DNA from: Bradyrhizobium algeriense | GTDB lineage: Bacteria; Pseudomonadota; Alphaproteobacteria; Rhizobiales; Xanthobacteraceae | NCBI RefSeq assembly: GCF_003062295.1 | Contig: NZ_PYCN01000008.1 | Location: forward strand, 220,251 to 284,250 | DNA length: 64,000 bases | Direction: 5' to 3' | Shown: piece by piece, positions 18,602-26,833 of the stretch | Layout of the letters: each line of letters starts with the position of its first letter | Position numbering within the stretch: the first letter of the stretch is position 1 | Notes under the pieces: model-generated | What the model was told of the DNA's origin: nothing | What the model saw: only the letters and a program-made list of their open reading frames with translations | Databases searched by the model: none | Made by a program: the position numbers and the translations under genes

Positions 18602-18683
18602 CGCGAAGGCGGATGATCCAGTACGCCGCGGCGCTGGTGATAAATCGAGAATTCCCGGCGTACTGGATACCCCGCCTTCGCGG
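18602..18683. repeat. Palindromic intergenic repeat, imperfect 27-bp arms
   Basis: The 27-bp arms at 18602-18628 and 18657-18683 are inverted copies differing at three neighbouring positions, and each contains the string CCAGTACGCCG or its complement. The element lies between the ends of two convergent genes and could fold as a long hairpin in either transcript. It has the look of a dispersed REP/BIME-type unit; Br-REP families have been described in Bradyrhizobium, but I cannot say whether this is one. Confidence 0.7.
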
Positions 18684-18712
18684 GGTATGACGGCGGTATG
18701 TGGGGACGCCCC

Positions 18713-19162
18713 TTACGCCTGCGCCGGCTGCTTCGCTCTGGCCTCGATCTGGCCGATGGCATCTACCACGGCGTCGAAGGTCAGCATGGTCGAGGCATGG
18801 CGGGCCTTGTAGTCGCGCACCGGTTCCAGCAAGGCGATGTCGGCCCATTTGCCTTGCGGGGGACCGCCGTTTTCTTTCAACATCTTGCGCACGGTTTCTC
18901 GCAGTTCACGTAACTCGCCAGCCGTCGAGCCGACCACATGGCTTGCCATGATCGAGGAAGAGGCCTGGCCGAGCGCGCAGGCCTTCACGTCATGGGCGAA
19001 GTCGGTGACCACGGGTCCCTCCATCTTCAGGTCGACCTTGACGGTCGATCCGCACAGCTTGGAGTGGGCGGTGGCGCTGGCATGGGGGTCGGGGAGGCGG
19101 CCGAGGCGGGGGATATTGCCCGCCAGTTCGATGATCCGCTTGTTGTAGATGTCGTTCAGCAT
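18713..19162 (-). CDS. Fe-S cluster assembly scaffold protein, IscU/SufU-like
   Basis: A 149-residue cytoplasmic scaffold of the IscU/NifU N-terminal fold, with the typical start MLNDIYNKRIIELAGNIPRLGRL. Two ligand-type cysteines are present, in SKLCGSTVKVDL and VKACALGQASSS. The position of the third cysteine in IscU/SufU appears to hold a histidine (KARHASTMLTFDA). This pattern fits the short scaffold branch in Rhizobiales. No isc/suf genes surround it; folE is divergent from it by 230 nt. Whether it builds clusters alone or only carries them cannot be told from sequence. Confidence 0.85.
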   Translation of the reverse strand: MLNDIYNKRIIELAGNIPRLGRLPDPHASATAHSKLCGSTVKVDLKMEGPVVTDFAHDVKACALGQASSSIMASHVVGSTAGELRELRETVRKMLKENGGPPQGKWADIALLEPVRDYKARHASTMLTFDAVVDAIGQIEARAKQPAQA

Positions 19163-19392
19163 GAGAATCGGTGTCCCGGGCGACGGTCTGAGCGCCCTTG
19201 GCGGCTGGGTTTCATCGTCCTATATATGGACAGGAACGGCCGAAAAACAGCCCGGCCTTTCGCCGAGGCGTGCCGAAATGGAAACCAATTCGCCCGCCAA
19301 CGTATTGTGATGGGACTCAGGCGTCCGGCGGCAAACCCGCCCCGTCTGCCCGGTGACACTCCGGTCCTTCGGGCCGGTCGAACGGAGAAGAC

Positions 19393-20115
19393 ATGGACGC
19401 ATTGATCAAATCCCTCCGCCCCGGCAAGGCGCCTGACTTGAAGCCTTCTGAAGTCAAATCGCCCGATGTGGCTCCGGAAACCCGCCCGGCCGAGCTCGAT
19501 CCGGCCGAGTTCCTGGCGGCTGCCGTTCGCGCCGACCTGCCGCGCCCGTCGCGCGCGGAGGCCGAACAGGCCGTGCACGTCTTGCTCAGCTATATCGGCG
19601 AGAATCCCGGCCGCGAGGGCCTGCTGGATACGCCGCGCCGGGTGGTCGAAGCCTTCGACGAACTCTATCAGGGCTACCACCAATGCCCGGCCGAAGTGCT
19701 CGACCGCACCTTTGGCGAAACCGCCGGCTATGACGATTTCGTCCTGGTCCGCGACATCGAATTCACCTCGCAATGCGAGCACCACATGATGCCGTTCTAC
19801 GGCAGGGCCCATATCGCCTATACGCCGGTCGAGCGGGTGGTGGGATTGTCCAAGCTGGCGCGGCTGACCGATATCTTCGCCCGTCGCCTGCAGACCCAGG
19901 AGCACCTGACCGCCCAGATCGCGGCCGCCATCGACGAGGTCTTGAAGCCCCGGGGCGTTGCCGTGCTGATCGAGGCGGAGCATACCTGCATGTCGGTGCG
20001 CGGCGTCGCCAAGCATGGCGCGATGACGTTCACCAGCCGGTTCACCGGCATGTTCCGCGACAATCCGGCGGAGCAGCAGCGTTTCCTGTCCCTGGTGCGA
20101 GGACCGAGCCGGTAA
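19393..20115 (+). CDS. folE: GTP cyclohydrolase I
   Basis: Converts GTP to 7,8-dihydroneopterin triphosphate, the first step of folate/tetrahydropterin synthesis; cytoplasmic homodecamer. The zinc ligands are visible: Cys and His in FTSQCEHHMMPFYG, and the second Cys in EAEHTCMSVRGV. The 240 residues include a roughly 45-residue variable N-terminal extension, longer than the E. coli enzyme. The C-terminus ends EQQRFLSLVRGPSR. hisI follows 28 nt later on the same strand, so the two may be co-transcribed. Confidence 0.97.
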   Translation: MDALIKSLRPGKAPDLKPSEVKSPDVAPETRPAELDPAEFLAAAVRADLPRPSRAEAEQAVHVLLSYIGENPGREGLLDTPRRVVEAFDELYQGYHQCPAEVLDRTFGETAGYDDFVLVRDIEFTSQCEHHMMPFYGRAHIAYTPVERVVGLSKLARLTDIFARRLQTQEHLTAQIAAAIDEVLKPRGVAVLIEAEHTCMSVRGVAKHGAMTFTSRFTGMFRDNPAEQQRFLSLVRGPSR

Positions 20116-20143
20116 CCTCGCTTGAATTTTGGCGAGGCCAGCC

Positions 20144-20572
20144 GTGTCCACCTCAAAACATGATCACGATCGCGAAGAAGGGCTGGAATTCCAGCCCAAA
20201 TTCGACGCGTCCGGGCTCGTGACTGTTGTCGCGACCGACGCTGCGACCGGCGACGTGCTGATGGTCGCGCACATGAATGACGAGGCGCTGCGCAAGACGA
20301 TCGCGAGCGGCGAGGCCTGGTACTTCAGCCGTTCGCGCAACGCGTTGTGGCGAAAAGGTGAGACGTCGCGTCAGACCCAGCGCGTGGTCGAGATGCGCCT
20401 GGATTGCGACCAGGACGCGGTCTGGATCAGGGTAGAGCAGATCGGCGCGGCCTGTCACACCGGCCGGCGCTCGTGTTTCTACCGCAAGGTCGATTCTGCC
20501 GATGGCGGCGCGCGATTGTCATTCGTCGACGCCGACCGCCTGTTCGATCCAAAGGCGGTTTACCGCGAATAG
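20144..20572 (+). CDS. hisI: Phosphoribosyl-AMP cyclohydrolase
   Basis: Third step of histidine synthesis: opens the adenine ring of PR-AMP to give ProFAR. The metal ligands are seen in RLDCDQDAVWIRVEQIG and ACHTGRRSCFYR. It is the single-function HisI form (142 residues, no HisE domain), normal for alphaproteobacteria. I choose a GTG start at 20144 (MSTSKHDHDREEG) because GCGAGG lies 9 nt upstream; a TTG at 20129 is the alternative. It lies 28 nt after folE. Confidence 0.95.
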   Translation: MSTSKHDHDREEGLEFQPKFDASGLVTVVATDAATGDVLMVAHMNDEALRKTIASGEAWYFSRSRNALWRKGETSRQTQRVVEMRLDCDQDAVWIRVEQIGAACHTGRRSCFYRKVDSADGGARLSFVDADRLFDPKAVYRE

Positions 20573-20599
20573 CTTCGGTTCGTCCGGCCGACAGCCGGA

Positions 20600-20690
20600 T
20601 CATTCCAGCAGCTCGGCGATCATGCGGGCGGCACGCCTTGCCCCTTCGGCCTCGACTGGTTTCGGCTTATCCGGGCTCGACAAAGCCTGC
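20600..20690 (-). pseudogene. Detached C-terminal remnant of a glycosyltransferase domain
   Basis: Immediately after the stop of the hydrolase gene, and in another frame, the minus strand reads PKPVEAEGARRAARMIAELLE followed by a stop at 20600-20602. This is a typical glycosyltransferase C-terminus. It is best explained as the end of the same ancestral gene, joined to the truncated frame by an internal deletion that also changed the reading frame. Confidence 0.55.
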
Positions 20691-22085
20691 ATCATTATAG
20701 TCGGTCGTGAGAAACGCTTCATGCTCGCCGCCGGATGGCATCGGGACGTAACCGACAAAGTCCGTCAGCCAGGCAAGCTTCGCCTTCTTCAGCTCGGGGT
20801 GCTCGTGCCAGTAATGATCGATGTCCCAGGCCTCGTCCGCGATCACGAGGTCATAGGCGCCTTGCTCGACCGCCTCCTGGAAGGTCATGAAATTCTTGAT
20901 CAGCACTTCATCCATGCGGCGGAGCGCCTGAAAGCAGTGCAATTCGTGCTCGCCGCTTTCGAGCTCGATGTGTCGCGTCTCGCTGGCAAGCCGGGCGCTA
21001 AGCGGATGAACGTGCTCGTTGCTGGCCTCTAGCAGGCGCGTGACCGGGTCCTGCGCCAGCCAGTCCACGCTGAGATCGGGATGGAGCCTGCGCATCTCGC
21101 GCGCGATGGCAATATCGCGGCGGCCATGCCCGAGGCCGATCGGCGACGAAAGGTAGAGGGCACGTTTCCCGGCCCCGTTGCGCCGGACAGTCCCGCGCGC
21201 CGGCGCCGTGATGCCGAGCCGTCGGTCGATAAAGTCGCTGATCAGGGTGTTCGCCTTTGCAGGATACCGCCCGAGAGGGTTATGGCCGCCGCCTTTGATC
21301 GTGACGAACTCCGAGCCGCTCACCTCGGCGTGCGCGGCCTCCGCGCGCGCGTGGAGCTGAATCTGGTCGTTGTCGCCGTGGATGAACAGCACCGGACAAC
21401 GGATCTTGCGGTACATCTCTTCGCTGACGTCGAAGCGGGGTGGAATGTTGCGCGCTTCCACCGTGTTGATCAGCGTCGGCCCGCTGGTCTCGACGGCCCA
21501 GCCGATTCCGTCTTCGATCTGCTTGGTTGAATGCGGCTCGCTGCAGATATTGCGAATGAAGAACTCGGCGAAGTCAGGATAGTTCTTCAGCCAGTAATCG
21601 CGGTTGTACTTGTTCCAACCTTCGTAACTTTCCCGCTCCGCCGAAAAGTGCGAGGCGGCCAACCTTGCATAGGGCGGAGGTCCGATGGTTGAGACCGTAC
21701 CGACAAGAACCGCTGCCCTGACGCGCTCGGGATGATACGCCGCCAGGATGGAGGCGAGCAGGCCGCCGAACGAAAGTCCGACCAGGATCGACTGGCCGAC
21801 GTCGAGAGCATCCATGACGGCGAGTGCGTCGGCCAGGTAATTGTCCAGCGTGTAGGCGGTGACATCCTTCGGCCGGTCGGATTTGCCGTTGCCCCGGCCG
21901 TCATAGGTGATGCAGCGGAAGCGCTCGCTGAAATAGGGTAGCTGCGCCTTGTAGATTCGCGAGTGAACGATGCTCCAGGCCGGGATGAACAGCATGGTTT
22001 CAGGCGCGTCGCCGTAGATTTCGTAAGCGAGATTCACGCCGTCGCGGGTAACCAGCCCCTCACGATCCGGCAGTTTTGCGCGCAT
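20667..22085 (-). CDS. Alpha/beta hydrolase fused to a truncated glycosyltransferase-like domain
   Basis: A 472-residue product. Residues 1-285 form a complete alpha/beta hydrolase: nucleophile elbow GLSFGG (about 117), acidic residue in HGDNDQ and catalytic His in KGGGHNPLG. From about residue 300 a second domain begins like a UDP-glycosyltransferase (RALYLSSPIGLGHGRRDIAIAREMRR) but breaks off after FLTTDYN, ending DAGFVEPG. In intact two-domain relatives this point is followed by roughly 240 more residues. The gene follows the TetR gene by 3 nt and is probably the last gene of the mddA-tetR unit. The hydrolase half may still work; the transferase half cannot. Confidence 0.75.
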   Translation of the reverse strand: MRAKLPDREGLVTRDGVNLAYEIYGDAPETMLFIPAWSIVHSRIYKAQLPYFSERFRCITYDGRGNGKSDRPKDVTAYTLDNYLADALAVMDALDVGQSILVGLSFGGLLASILAAYHPERVRAAVLVGTVSTIGPPPYARLAASHFSAERESYEGWNKYNRDYWLKNYPDFAEFFIRNICSEPHSTKQIEDGIGWAVETSGPTLINTVEARNIPPRFDVSEEMYRKIRCPVLFIHGDNDQIQLHARAEAAHAEVSGSEFVTIKGGGHNPLGRYPAKANTLISDFIDRRLGITAPARGTVRRNGAGKRALYLSSPIGLGHGRRDIAIAREMRRLHPDLSVDWLAQDPVTRLLEASNEHVHPLSARLASETRHIELESGEHELHCFQALRRMDEVLIKNFMTFQEAVEQGAYDLVIADEAWDIDHYWHEHPELKKAKLAWLTDFVGYVPMPSGGEHEAFLTTDYNDAGFVEPG

Positions 22086-22088
22086 GCT

Positions 22089-22706
22089 TCACCTCTTGTC
22101 TGACGAGGATCCTTCCGCAATCCGGATGAGATCGCCGACGCGGCGAAGCGACGCCCGTATCGGCGAACCCTTCTTCTCCAGGCCAAGCAGGAACAGGCTT
22201 TCGCCCCCGATGAAGCTGGCGGCGGCGATCGCGCCGGCTTCCTCCGCCGAGAAGGGGCCGAGGGGGCCGATCTTCGCTTCAGCCGCCCGTGCCAGGCCGA
22301 CGATCAGATCGACCCAACCCATAATGCCGGCGCGGATCACCTTGGCGACTTCCGCGTCATGCCAGCTCACGGCGATCAACTCCTGCAGCACCCGCACATA
22401 GCCTGAGGCAATGTCCTCATCGAGGTAGTCGCAGGCGCGGTCCCACTGCTCGGACAGTTTCAGGGATGGGTCTCCGAACAATCTGTTCTGCCGGTCCAGA
22501 AGCTGGGCATTGAGATATTCGAACAGCTGGAGGACCAGGTTCTGCTTGGAACCAAAATGATAGTGAATTTGGCTGAGCGGCACACCTGCTTCCGCCGCGA
22601 CCTCCCGGGTCGAGAGGCCCGCATAGCCGGCATGACGCAGCACCTTCTTGGCCGCCTCGAGCAGGCTCGTGCTGGTCTCTATCTTCTTCACTGCGGTGCG
22701 CGCCAT
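22089..22706 (-). CDS. TetR-family transcriptional regulator
   Basis: A 205-residue repressor-type protein. The N-terminal helix-turn-helix is typical: LLEAAKKVLRHAGYAGLSTREVAAEAGVPLSQIHYHFGSKQNL. The C-terminal half is a helical ligand-binding domain. The start at 22706 is preceded by GCGAGA, and the 54 upstream in-frame residues are Arg-rich noise. It lies between mddA (142 nt upstream) and the hydrolase (3 nt downstream) on the same strand. It probably controls this cluster through the palindrome at 23762-23777, which is inference. Confidence 0.9.
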   Translation of the reverse strand: MARTAVKKIETSTSLLEAAKKVLRHAGYAGLSTREVAAEAGVPLSQIHYHFGSKQNLVLQLFEYLNAQLLDRQNRLFGDPSLKLSEQWDRACDYLDEDIASGYVRVLQELIAVSWHDAEVAKVIRAGIMGWVDLIVGLARAAEAKIGPLGPFSAEEAGAIAAASFIGGESLFLLGLEKKGSPIRASLRRVGDLIRIAEGSSSDKR

Positions 22707-22812
22707 ATTGTCTCGCGATGTGATTGATCTCAGCCAAACGCTACATGAATTCCGGCCGCAAAGGCTAGGCGCGCCGTCTCGCCTGCGGCTTGCAGTCTTG
22801 ATATCCAGGCGT

Positions 22813-22839
22813 CGATGCCCGGCGCGACGCCGGGCATCG
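22813..22839. repeat. Perfect 11-bp inverted repeat between mddA and tetR
   Basis: The arms CGATGCCCGGC (22813-22823) and their exact complement (22829-22839) enclose a 5-nt loop. No T-run follows on either strand, so it is not a canonical terminator. It may be an mRNA-stabilising or attenuating hairpin inside the mddA-tetR transcript, or a REP-like unit. Confidence 0.6.
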
Positions 22840-22848
22840 TGGCTGCGA

Positions 22849-23643
22849 CTAACCCAAATCATCCGCACGCGCTTTGCGTCCCGGCAGCGGGATCAGCATC
22901 GATACCTGCTCCCGGTAGCGGCGGTACTGGTCGCCGAACAGCGCGATGAGATCGCGCTCCTCCAGCCAGATGCCGATCAGGATGTAGCCCGTGGTCGCGA
23001 TCGCGAACAGCAGATGTCCGACCGTCATCACCGGCGTCGCCCAAAAGGCGATCAAGAACCCGAGATAGATCGGGTGCCGGACCGACTTATAGAGCATCGG
23101 CGTCTTGAATTTGGCCGGCGGCAACTCCTGCCTGAGCAGGCGCGCCAGCACCTGACGCAAGCCGAACAACTCGAAATGGTTGATCATGAAAGTGCTGGCG
23201 AGCACCACGGTCCAGCCGATCCAGGAGATCGCCTCAAGCACGATCGCGCCAAGGGGATCGGTCACCGACCAGATGACGTCTGTCATCGGCCGCCACTGCC
23301 AATAGAGCAGGAGCAATGCGAGGCTGGCAAACAGCACGAATGTCGTGCGCTCGATCGCAGGCGGCACGAGGCGTGTCCACCAGCGCTTGAAGGCGGGACG
23401 CGCCATCACGCTGTGCTGGATAGCGAACAGGCCGAGCAGCAGGACGTTGATGATCAGGGATGGAATGAACGGCCCCGGCTGGCCGCTGTCGATGGTTTTG
23501 GGTACCGGCAGGTTTCCCACGAAGGCAATCGCATAGAGGAAGGTGGCGAGAAACAACAGGTAGGTAACGATGCCGTAGAGCATCGCAACCAGGCCGCCGG
23601 CGGTGGTCTTTGCAGAGGGAGGATTGATGGCGTGATCACTCAT
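22849..23643 (-). CDS. mddA: Methanethiol S-methyltransferase (MddA-like)
   Basis: Integral membrane SAM-dependent methyltransferase that makes dimethyl sulfide from methanethiol in the Mdd pathway. The 264-residue product has six or so hydrophobic segments and a C-terminal methyltransferase signature: YKSVRHPIYLGFLIAFWATP, followed by EERDLIALFGDQYRRYREQV. Similarity to NnrU and isoprenylcysteine methyltransferase families is expected, so MddA is the best but not the only reading. The start at 23643 has AGGA upstream; 15 further codons are open before it. It is first in a probable mddA-tetR-hydrolase unit. Confidence 0.78.
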   Translation of the reverse strand: MSDHAINPPSAKTTAGGLVAMLYGIVTYLLFLATFLYAIAFVGNLPVPKTIDSGQPGPFIPSLIINVLLLGLFAIQHSVMARPAFKRWWTRLVPPAIERTTFVLFASLALLLLYWQWRPMTDVIWSVTDPLGAIVLEAISWIGWTVVLASTFMINHFELFGLRQVLARLLRQELPPAKFKTPMLYKSVRHPIYLGFLIAFWATPVMTVGHLLFAIATTGYILIGIWLEERDLIALFGDQYRRYREQVSMLIPLPGRKARADDLG

Positions 23644-23761
23644 GAGCTGATCCTGTTTCCGGAAAGTTGAAGGCGGATGCCCGTGCAATGTTCATCGGTC
23701 GGGGAAGCCGTCGCCCGGCACTTCCCCGTCATTCCGCGGCCGTCCGACCGCTATTAATAGG

Positions 23762-23777
23762 TCGGTCGATCGACCGA
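23762..23777. promoter_or_regulatory. Perfect 16-bp palindrome, TetR-type operator candidate
   Basis: TCGGTCGATCGACCGA is a perfect palindrome flanked by an AT-rich TATTAATAG that could be a -10 element for minus-strand transcription. It lies 119 bp upstream of mddA and 154 bp upstream of the divergent transglycosylase gene. Size and symmetry match TetR operators, and a TetR gene sits two genes downstream. Confidence 0.6.
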
Positions 23778-23930
23778 AATGTTCAACCCGCGATGCGGTT
23801 TTTTTGAGGCGAGGACGCCCTTAACGCGCCATTAACCATAATTGCGGCAGTCTCGACCGTGTACAGGCGCTGATTGCCAGGGCCTTGAGAGCCCGCGCGG
23901 TCGTTTCGCGAGGAGCGGGGCACCAGAAAC

Positions 23931-24977
23931 ATGTCGGTCGACACAACAAGCGCCATGGCTGCGGCAGGTGTCGATCCCACGCGCGTGAAGATCACGGGTT
24001 CGATCAGGCAGGCGGCCTCGACCACCGGCGCCAGCTTCGAATATCTGCTCGCCACCGCGAAGATGGAATCCAATTTCAACCCGAAGGCCGCCGCCACCAC
24101 CTCGTCGGCGCGCGGGCTGTTTCAATTCATCGACCAGACCTGGCTCGGCACCGTGAAGGAAGCAGGCGCCCATCTCGGCTACGGCAAATATGCCGAGGCC
24201 ATCACCAAAGATCCTTCCGGCAGCTATTCGGTCAGCGACCCCGACGCGCGCGCGGCAATCATGAAGCTGCGCGACGATCCGGAAGCCGCCTCGTCGATGG
24301 CGGCGGTGCTGACCCAGTCCAACAGTTTCAAATTGACCGGCAAGATCGGCCGCCGCCCGACCGACGCCGAACTCTATATGGCGCATTTCATGGGCGTCGG
24401 CGGCGCCGGCAAGCTGATCCAGAGCGCCGAAGACAATCCGAACGCTTCCGCCGCGCGGATGTTTCCGAACGCGGCCGCGGCCAACCAGTCGATCTTCTAC
24501 GATCGCTCGGGACAGGCCCGCAGCGTCTCGCAGGTCTATTCGGTGCTGAACACGCGCTACGCGGCCGCCGCCAGTTCGCCGGTGACGCGCACCGCGATGG
24601 CGGCCGCCGGCGGCGATCTGCCGAGGCGCATCACGGTCGCGAGCAACGCCGCGCCGGCGACGACGGCGATCGACAACGCCGCCTATCTGTCGAGCTTCCC
24701 GGATCAGCGCAGCGTGACGCCGGTTGCGGCAACGTCGCAAACTGCCGCTGCGTCACCCGAACCGATCTTCCGCTCGCTGTTCCAGGCCGGCGAACGCACG
24801 CAGCCGATTTCGCCGGCGGTGCAGGAATTGTGGGGCAGTAATTCGTCAGCAACCTCGGTTGCGTCAGCAACCTCGGTTGCCTCCGCGAGCACCGTGTTGT
24901 CGGGGCACAAGCCCGAGGTGCGCGCACCCGGCCGGCTCGATCTCTTTAGCGACCGCAACGGCACGTTCAGCAGCTAG
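23931..24977 (+). CDS. Lytic transglycosylase (SLT-domain) protein
   Basis: Predicted peptidoglycan-cleaving enzyme of 348 residues. The SLT core is at about residues 30-110: the catalytic Glu lies in LLATAKMESNFNPKA, followed by the typical GLFQFIDQTWLGTVKE. No classical signal peptide is visible at the N-terminus, which recalls the flagellar or chaperone-exported SLT proteins of Rhizobiales. The C-terminal third is Ala/Ser/Thr-rich with a short direct repeat (SATSVASATSVAS) and is probably disordered. GAGGAGCGGGG lies upstream of the chosen start. Confidence 0.83.
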   Translation: MSVDTTSAMAAAGVDPTRVKITGSIRQAASTTGASFEYLLATAKMESNFNPKAAATTSSARGLFQFIDQTWLGTVKEAGAHLGYGKYAEAITKDPSGSYSVSDPDARAAIMKLRDDPEAASSMAAVLTQSNSFKLTGKIGRRPTDAELYMAHFMGVGGAGKLIQSAEDNPNASAARMFPNAAAANQSIFYDRSGQARSVSQVYSVLNTRYAAAASSPVTRTAMAAAGGDLPRRITVASNAAPATTAIDNAAYLSSFPDQRSVTPVAATSQTAAASPEPIFRSLFQAGERTQPISPAVQELWGSNSSATSVASATSVASASTVLSGHKPEVRAPGRLDLFSDRNGTFSS

Positions 24978-24980
24978 TTC

Positions 24981-25112
24981 GTAGGATGGGCAAAGCCCCC
25001 GGGTCGCGCGAATGCGCGCCCGATGACAGGCTCCGCGTGCCCACCATTCAAGAACACCGATGTGGATAGATGGCGGGCACGGCGCAAAAGCGCCTTTGCC
25101 CACCCTTGCTAC
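24981..25112. repeat. Palindromic intergenic repeat of about 130 bp
   Basis: The ends are related inverted copies: GTAGGATGGGCAAAG at 24981-24995 against CTTTGCCCACCCTTGCTAC at 25094-25112. The interior contains further small palindromes (GGCGCAAAAGCGCC). It holds no reading frame and looks like a dispersed intergenic element. The rest of the gap to 25442 shows no gene, only AT-rich DNA before the DUF2336 start. Confidence 0.6.
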
Positions 25113-25442
25113 GCAACTCACCCTGATCGACGACAATGGTGAGCATATGATGGAGCAGGGGCCTTCGCGGGATTCCCTACCGGATGTGCCAACGCCCATC
25201 ATCTGGTGAACCGCTCGAACGCTTCGGCGATCTTCATCGTTGTTGGCTCGCGGAAGCCGGGAGAGGAAAGGTTCCATTATCCCGACGACGCCATCAAACA
25301 TTAACGAGGCGTTGTCACGCCCTTAACAAAACGTCAATAAAACCAGCCGTTTATGGTGAACCCTTTGTTAAGCGTCGTGGTTTATTTTTTCTAATAGTGG
25401 CACCGCGTCACGGTGTCGTCACAGGTTGCGTAAGCCAGGACC

Positions 25443-26618
25443 ATGATCGTTCGGCAGTTCATTAGTTGGATTCGTACCGCTCCGGCAGGCGAGCGGGCAG
25501 AGGCGACGCGGGCTTTGGCGCGGGCCTGGTTGATTTCAGATCTTTCCGAGGACGATCGCATCGCCGCCGAAGGCGCGCTGCTGATGCTGCTCGACGATCC
25601 GTCGCCGCTGGTCCGCCAGGCCATGGCGGAGGTATTTTCGCGCAGCCCGGACGCGCCGGCAGCGATCGTGCAGGCGCTCTCGCTCGACCAGCCCTCGATC
25701 GCGCTGCCGGTGCTCGAACACTCACCGCTCCTGATCGATGCCGACCTCGTCGACATCGTCGCGACCGGCAACAGCGACATGCAATGCGCCATTGCCCGCC
25801 GCATCAACCTGCCGCCCTCGGTCTCCGCCGCGATTGCCGAAGTCGGCTCGGCGGCTGCAGCGCTCGAACTGATCGAAAACGCCTACGCCGAGCTGGCGCC
25901 GTTTTCCTGGGACCGCATCGTCGAACGTCACGGCCATCTCGCCGCGATCCGGGAATCGATGCTGGTGCTGGAAGGCCTTCCCGCCGCCACCCGCGTTGCG
26001 CTGATCGCCAAACTCTCCGACACGCTGGCGCAATTCGTCGTCGCGCGTAACTGGCTGAGCGCCGACCGGGCAGGGCGGCTTGCGAGCGAAGCGCGCGAGC
26101 GCTCGACCATGAATATCGCGGCGCGTTCGCGCGGTGAGGACATGCAGGGCCTGGTGCAGCACCTGCGCGCCACCGGGCAATTGACGGCAGGCTTGATCCT
26201 GCGCGCGCTGTTGTCGGGCAATATCGAGCTGTTCGATGCGGCGCTGGCTGAACTGGCCGATCTGCCGCTGGCCCGCGTGACGGCGCTGCTGCACGATCGC
26301 GGCGGCGCCAGCCTGCAGGCGCTCCTGATCCGCGCGGGCCTTCCCGAATCGACCTTCGCGGCGTTTCGTGTGGCGCTCGAGGTCAGCCATGAAACCGGCT
26401 ATGTTGATACCATTGGAGGCGCGGCGAGGCTGCGCCGCCGCATGGTCGAGCGCGTGCTGACCCATTGCGAGACCGACCGCAAGGCCGCCGAGCCGCTATT
26501 GATTCTGCTGCGGCGCTTCGCGACCGAGTCCGCGCGCGAAGAAGCCCGCATGTTCTGCGAGGAACTGGTCGCCGACGAAGCGTTTGTGCCGCCCGAGCGC
26601 GATCTGATCGCGGCGTAA
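25443..26618 (+). CDS. DUF2336 domain-containing protein
   Basis: A 391-residue, mostly helical cytoplasmic protein of the alphaproteobacterial DUF2336 family. The N-terminal part is built of HEAT-like helical repeats: RALARAWLISDLSEDDRIAAEGALLMLLDDPSPLVRQAMAEVFSRSPDAPAAIVQALS is the family core, with DDPSPLVRQAMAE as its most recognisable string. No catalytic motif is present. The molecular role is undefined. It starts at 25443 (MIVRQFISWIR). A MITE-like element begins just downstream. Confidence 0.85.
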   Translation: MIVRQFISWIRTAPAGERAEATRALARAWLISDLSEDDRIAAEGALLMLLDDPSPLVRQAMAEVFSRSPDAPAAIVQALSLDQPSIALPVLEHSPLLIDADLVDIVATGNSDMQCAIARRINLPPSVSAAIAEVGSAAAALELIENAYAELAPFSWDRIVERHGHLAAIRESMLVLEGLPAATRVALIAKLSDTLAQFVVARNWLSADRAGRLASEARERSTMNIAARSRGEDMQGLVQHLRATGQLTAGLILRALLSGNIELFDAALAELADLPLARVTALLHDRGGASLQALLIRAGLPESTFAAFRVALEVSHETGYVDTIGGAARLRRRMVERVLTHCETDRKAAEPLLILLRRFATESAREEARMFCEELVADEAFVPPERDLIAA

Positions 26619-26641
26619 GCTGCTATTGCAACACATCGGCT

Positions 26642-26810
26642 GTCGTCCCTGCGAACGCAGGGACCCATACCGCGTAATCTATTGATGAAGTGCGATGGCA
26701 GACGCTTTGTGTTGTCCAACACGCGCTGTGGATTGCTGAATCGAAGCCGTCTTCCAATGTGCCCATTCCGCCGGCCGCGGCGTATGGGTCCCTGCGTTCG
26801 CAGGGACGAC
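26642..26810. mobile_element. MITE-like element with perfect 29-bp terminal inverted repeats
   Basis: The arms at 26642-26670 and 26782-26810 are exact inverted copies over 29 bp, and each arm is itself a hairpin (TCCCTGCGAACGCAGGGA). The 111-bp interior has no reading frame. The element fills most of the gap between the DUF2336 and Hpt genes, which are convergent. It could be a non-autonomous transposable element or a REP-type doublet (BIME). No target-site duplication is obvious. Confidence 0.65.
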
Positions 26811-26833
26811 AACGTGAGAGAGTGGCGACTCTC

